A stretch of DNA of 33,708 nucleotides from positions 1-33,708 of the forward strand of contig DAIDAJ010000016.1 of assembly GCA_027310665.1 (NCBI GenBank), given 5' to 3'. Both the position numbers and the translations under genes were made by a program. The notes below the pieces were generated by a model, which was not told where the DNA came from, ran no database searches, and saw nothing but the letters and a program-made list of their open reading frames with translations. This stretch comes from Sideroxydans sp. (GTDB lineage: Bacteria; Pseudomonadota; Gammaproteobacteria; Burkholderiales; Gallionellaceae). How positions within the stretch are numbered: position 1 is the stretch's first letter; every line of letters begins with the position of its first letter. This document shows, in pieces, positions 33,343 to 33,708 of the stretch.

Positions 33343-33708
33343 GCATCACCGTTTACGTTCCCGGCGATGCGGCAGCGCTGGCGCTCGGTGCCGACGACGT
33401 TGCCGCCGCCATCGCGATCAATGCGGCAAAGAACGGCCTGAAGATGCGCATCGTGCGCAACGGATCGCGCGGCCTGTTCTGGCTGGAGCCGCTCGTTGAA
33501 GTTGCCACGCCACAGGGCCGAATCGCCTACGGACCGGTGACGGCGGACGATGTGCCCGGCCTGTTCGCTGCCGACTTCATTTCGGGCGGCAAACATCCGT
33601 TGCGCCTGGGCAACATCGAAACCGTCCCCTATCTTGCCCGGCAACAACGCGTCACCATGCGCCGTGTCGGCGTGATCGATCCGCGTTCGCTGGAAGACTA
33701 TCTGGCAC
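33339..33708 (+). CDS. fdsB: NAD-dependent formate dehydrogenase beta subunit (partial, N-terminus only)
   Basis: The frame starts at the ATG overlapping the fdsG stop and runs off the window after about 123 codons. SITVYVPGDAAALALGADDV and IAINAAKNGLKMRIVRNGSR, followed by GLFWLEPLVEVATPQGRIAYGPV, match the N-terminal thioredoxin-like part of FdsB. PLRLGNIETVPYLARQQRVT leads into the NuoF-like domain. This subunit holds FMN and a [4Fe-4S] cluster and reduces NAD+. The FMN- and NAD-binding motifs are outside the window. Confidence 0.88.
   Translation, partial: MSITVYVPGDAAALALGADDVAAAIAINAAKNGLKMRIVRNGSRGLFWLEPLVEVATPQGRIAYGPVTADDVPGLFAADFISGGKHPLRLGNIETVPYLARQQRVTMRRVGVIDPRSLEDYLA

Overview
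The window is a high-GC chromosomal segment, most consistent with a betaproteobacterium of the Nitrosomonadales/Gallionellaceae type. The evidence is a surE-pcm-nlpD cluster, ispB beside a tRNA-Pro, recG next to ubiA, and a soluble NAD-dependent formate dehydrogenase of the Fds type. The placement is inferred from gene families and order, not from a marker gene. I see no transposase, integrase, phage gene or CRISPR array. The protein genes are dense, and many abut by 4-nt ATGA overlaps.

Left part (1-17.5 kb), all on the minus strand. It starts with a truncated sodium/solute symporter. Next, in transcription order, is the operon surE > pcm > nlpD > radical SAM protein > outer-membrane phospholipase A; the last two replace the rpoS often found after nlpD. 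Upstream lie a conserved protein with a possible PilZ-like region and a large GGDEF-EAL protein with a periplasmic CxxCH haem motif. Then come tRNA-Pro(CGG) and ispB. A tightly coupled envelope-glycan cassette follows: GT9 glycosyltransferase > GtrA > ArnT-like glycosyltransferase > sialidase-like BNR protein > small membrane protein > MHS-type MFS transporter.

Middle (17.7-27.8 kb). On the plus strand are two paralogous Ser/Thr kinases, each with a C-terminal cyclic-nucleotide-binding-like domain, flanking a RidA gene, then recG and ubiA. Next is a peroxide-defence block: rubrerythrin, rubredoxin and a rubredoxin reductase-like flavoprotein on the minus strand, divergent from oxyR (Cys199/Cys208 conserved) and a methyltransferase on the plus strand. 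Four different families of palindromic repeats occur between 21.9 and 26.3 kb. One copy lies in frame inside recG.

Right part (28-33.7 kb), plus strand. A run of small genes comes first: a 37-aa hydrophobic protein, a winged-helix protein, a GIY-YIG-like protein, a DUF2147-like secreted protein and a 66-aa secreted protein. After these is a formate module: LysR regulator, OFA-family MFS transporter, HPP-family membrane protein, fdsG and the truncated start of fdsB.

Most noteworthy are the kinase-RidA-kinase cluster, the HPP protein built into a formate oxidation operon, the split rubrerythrin system, and the repeat embedded in recG. All functions are read from motifs and context; no database search was possible.
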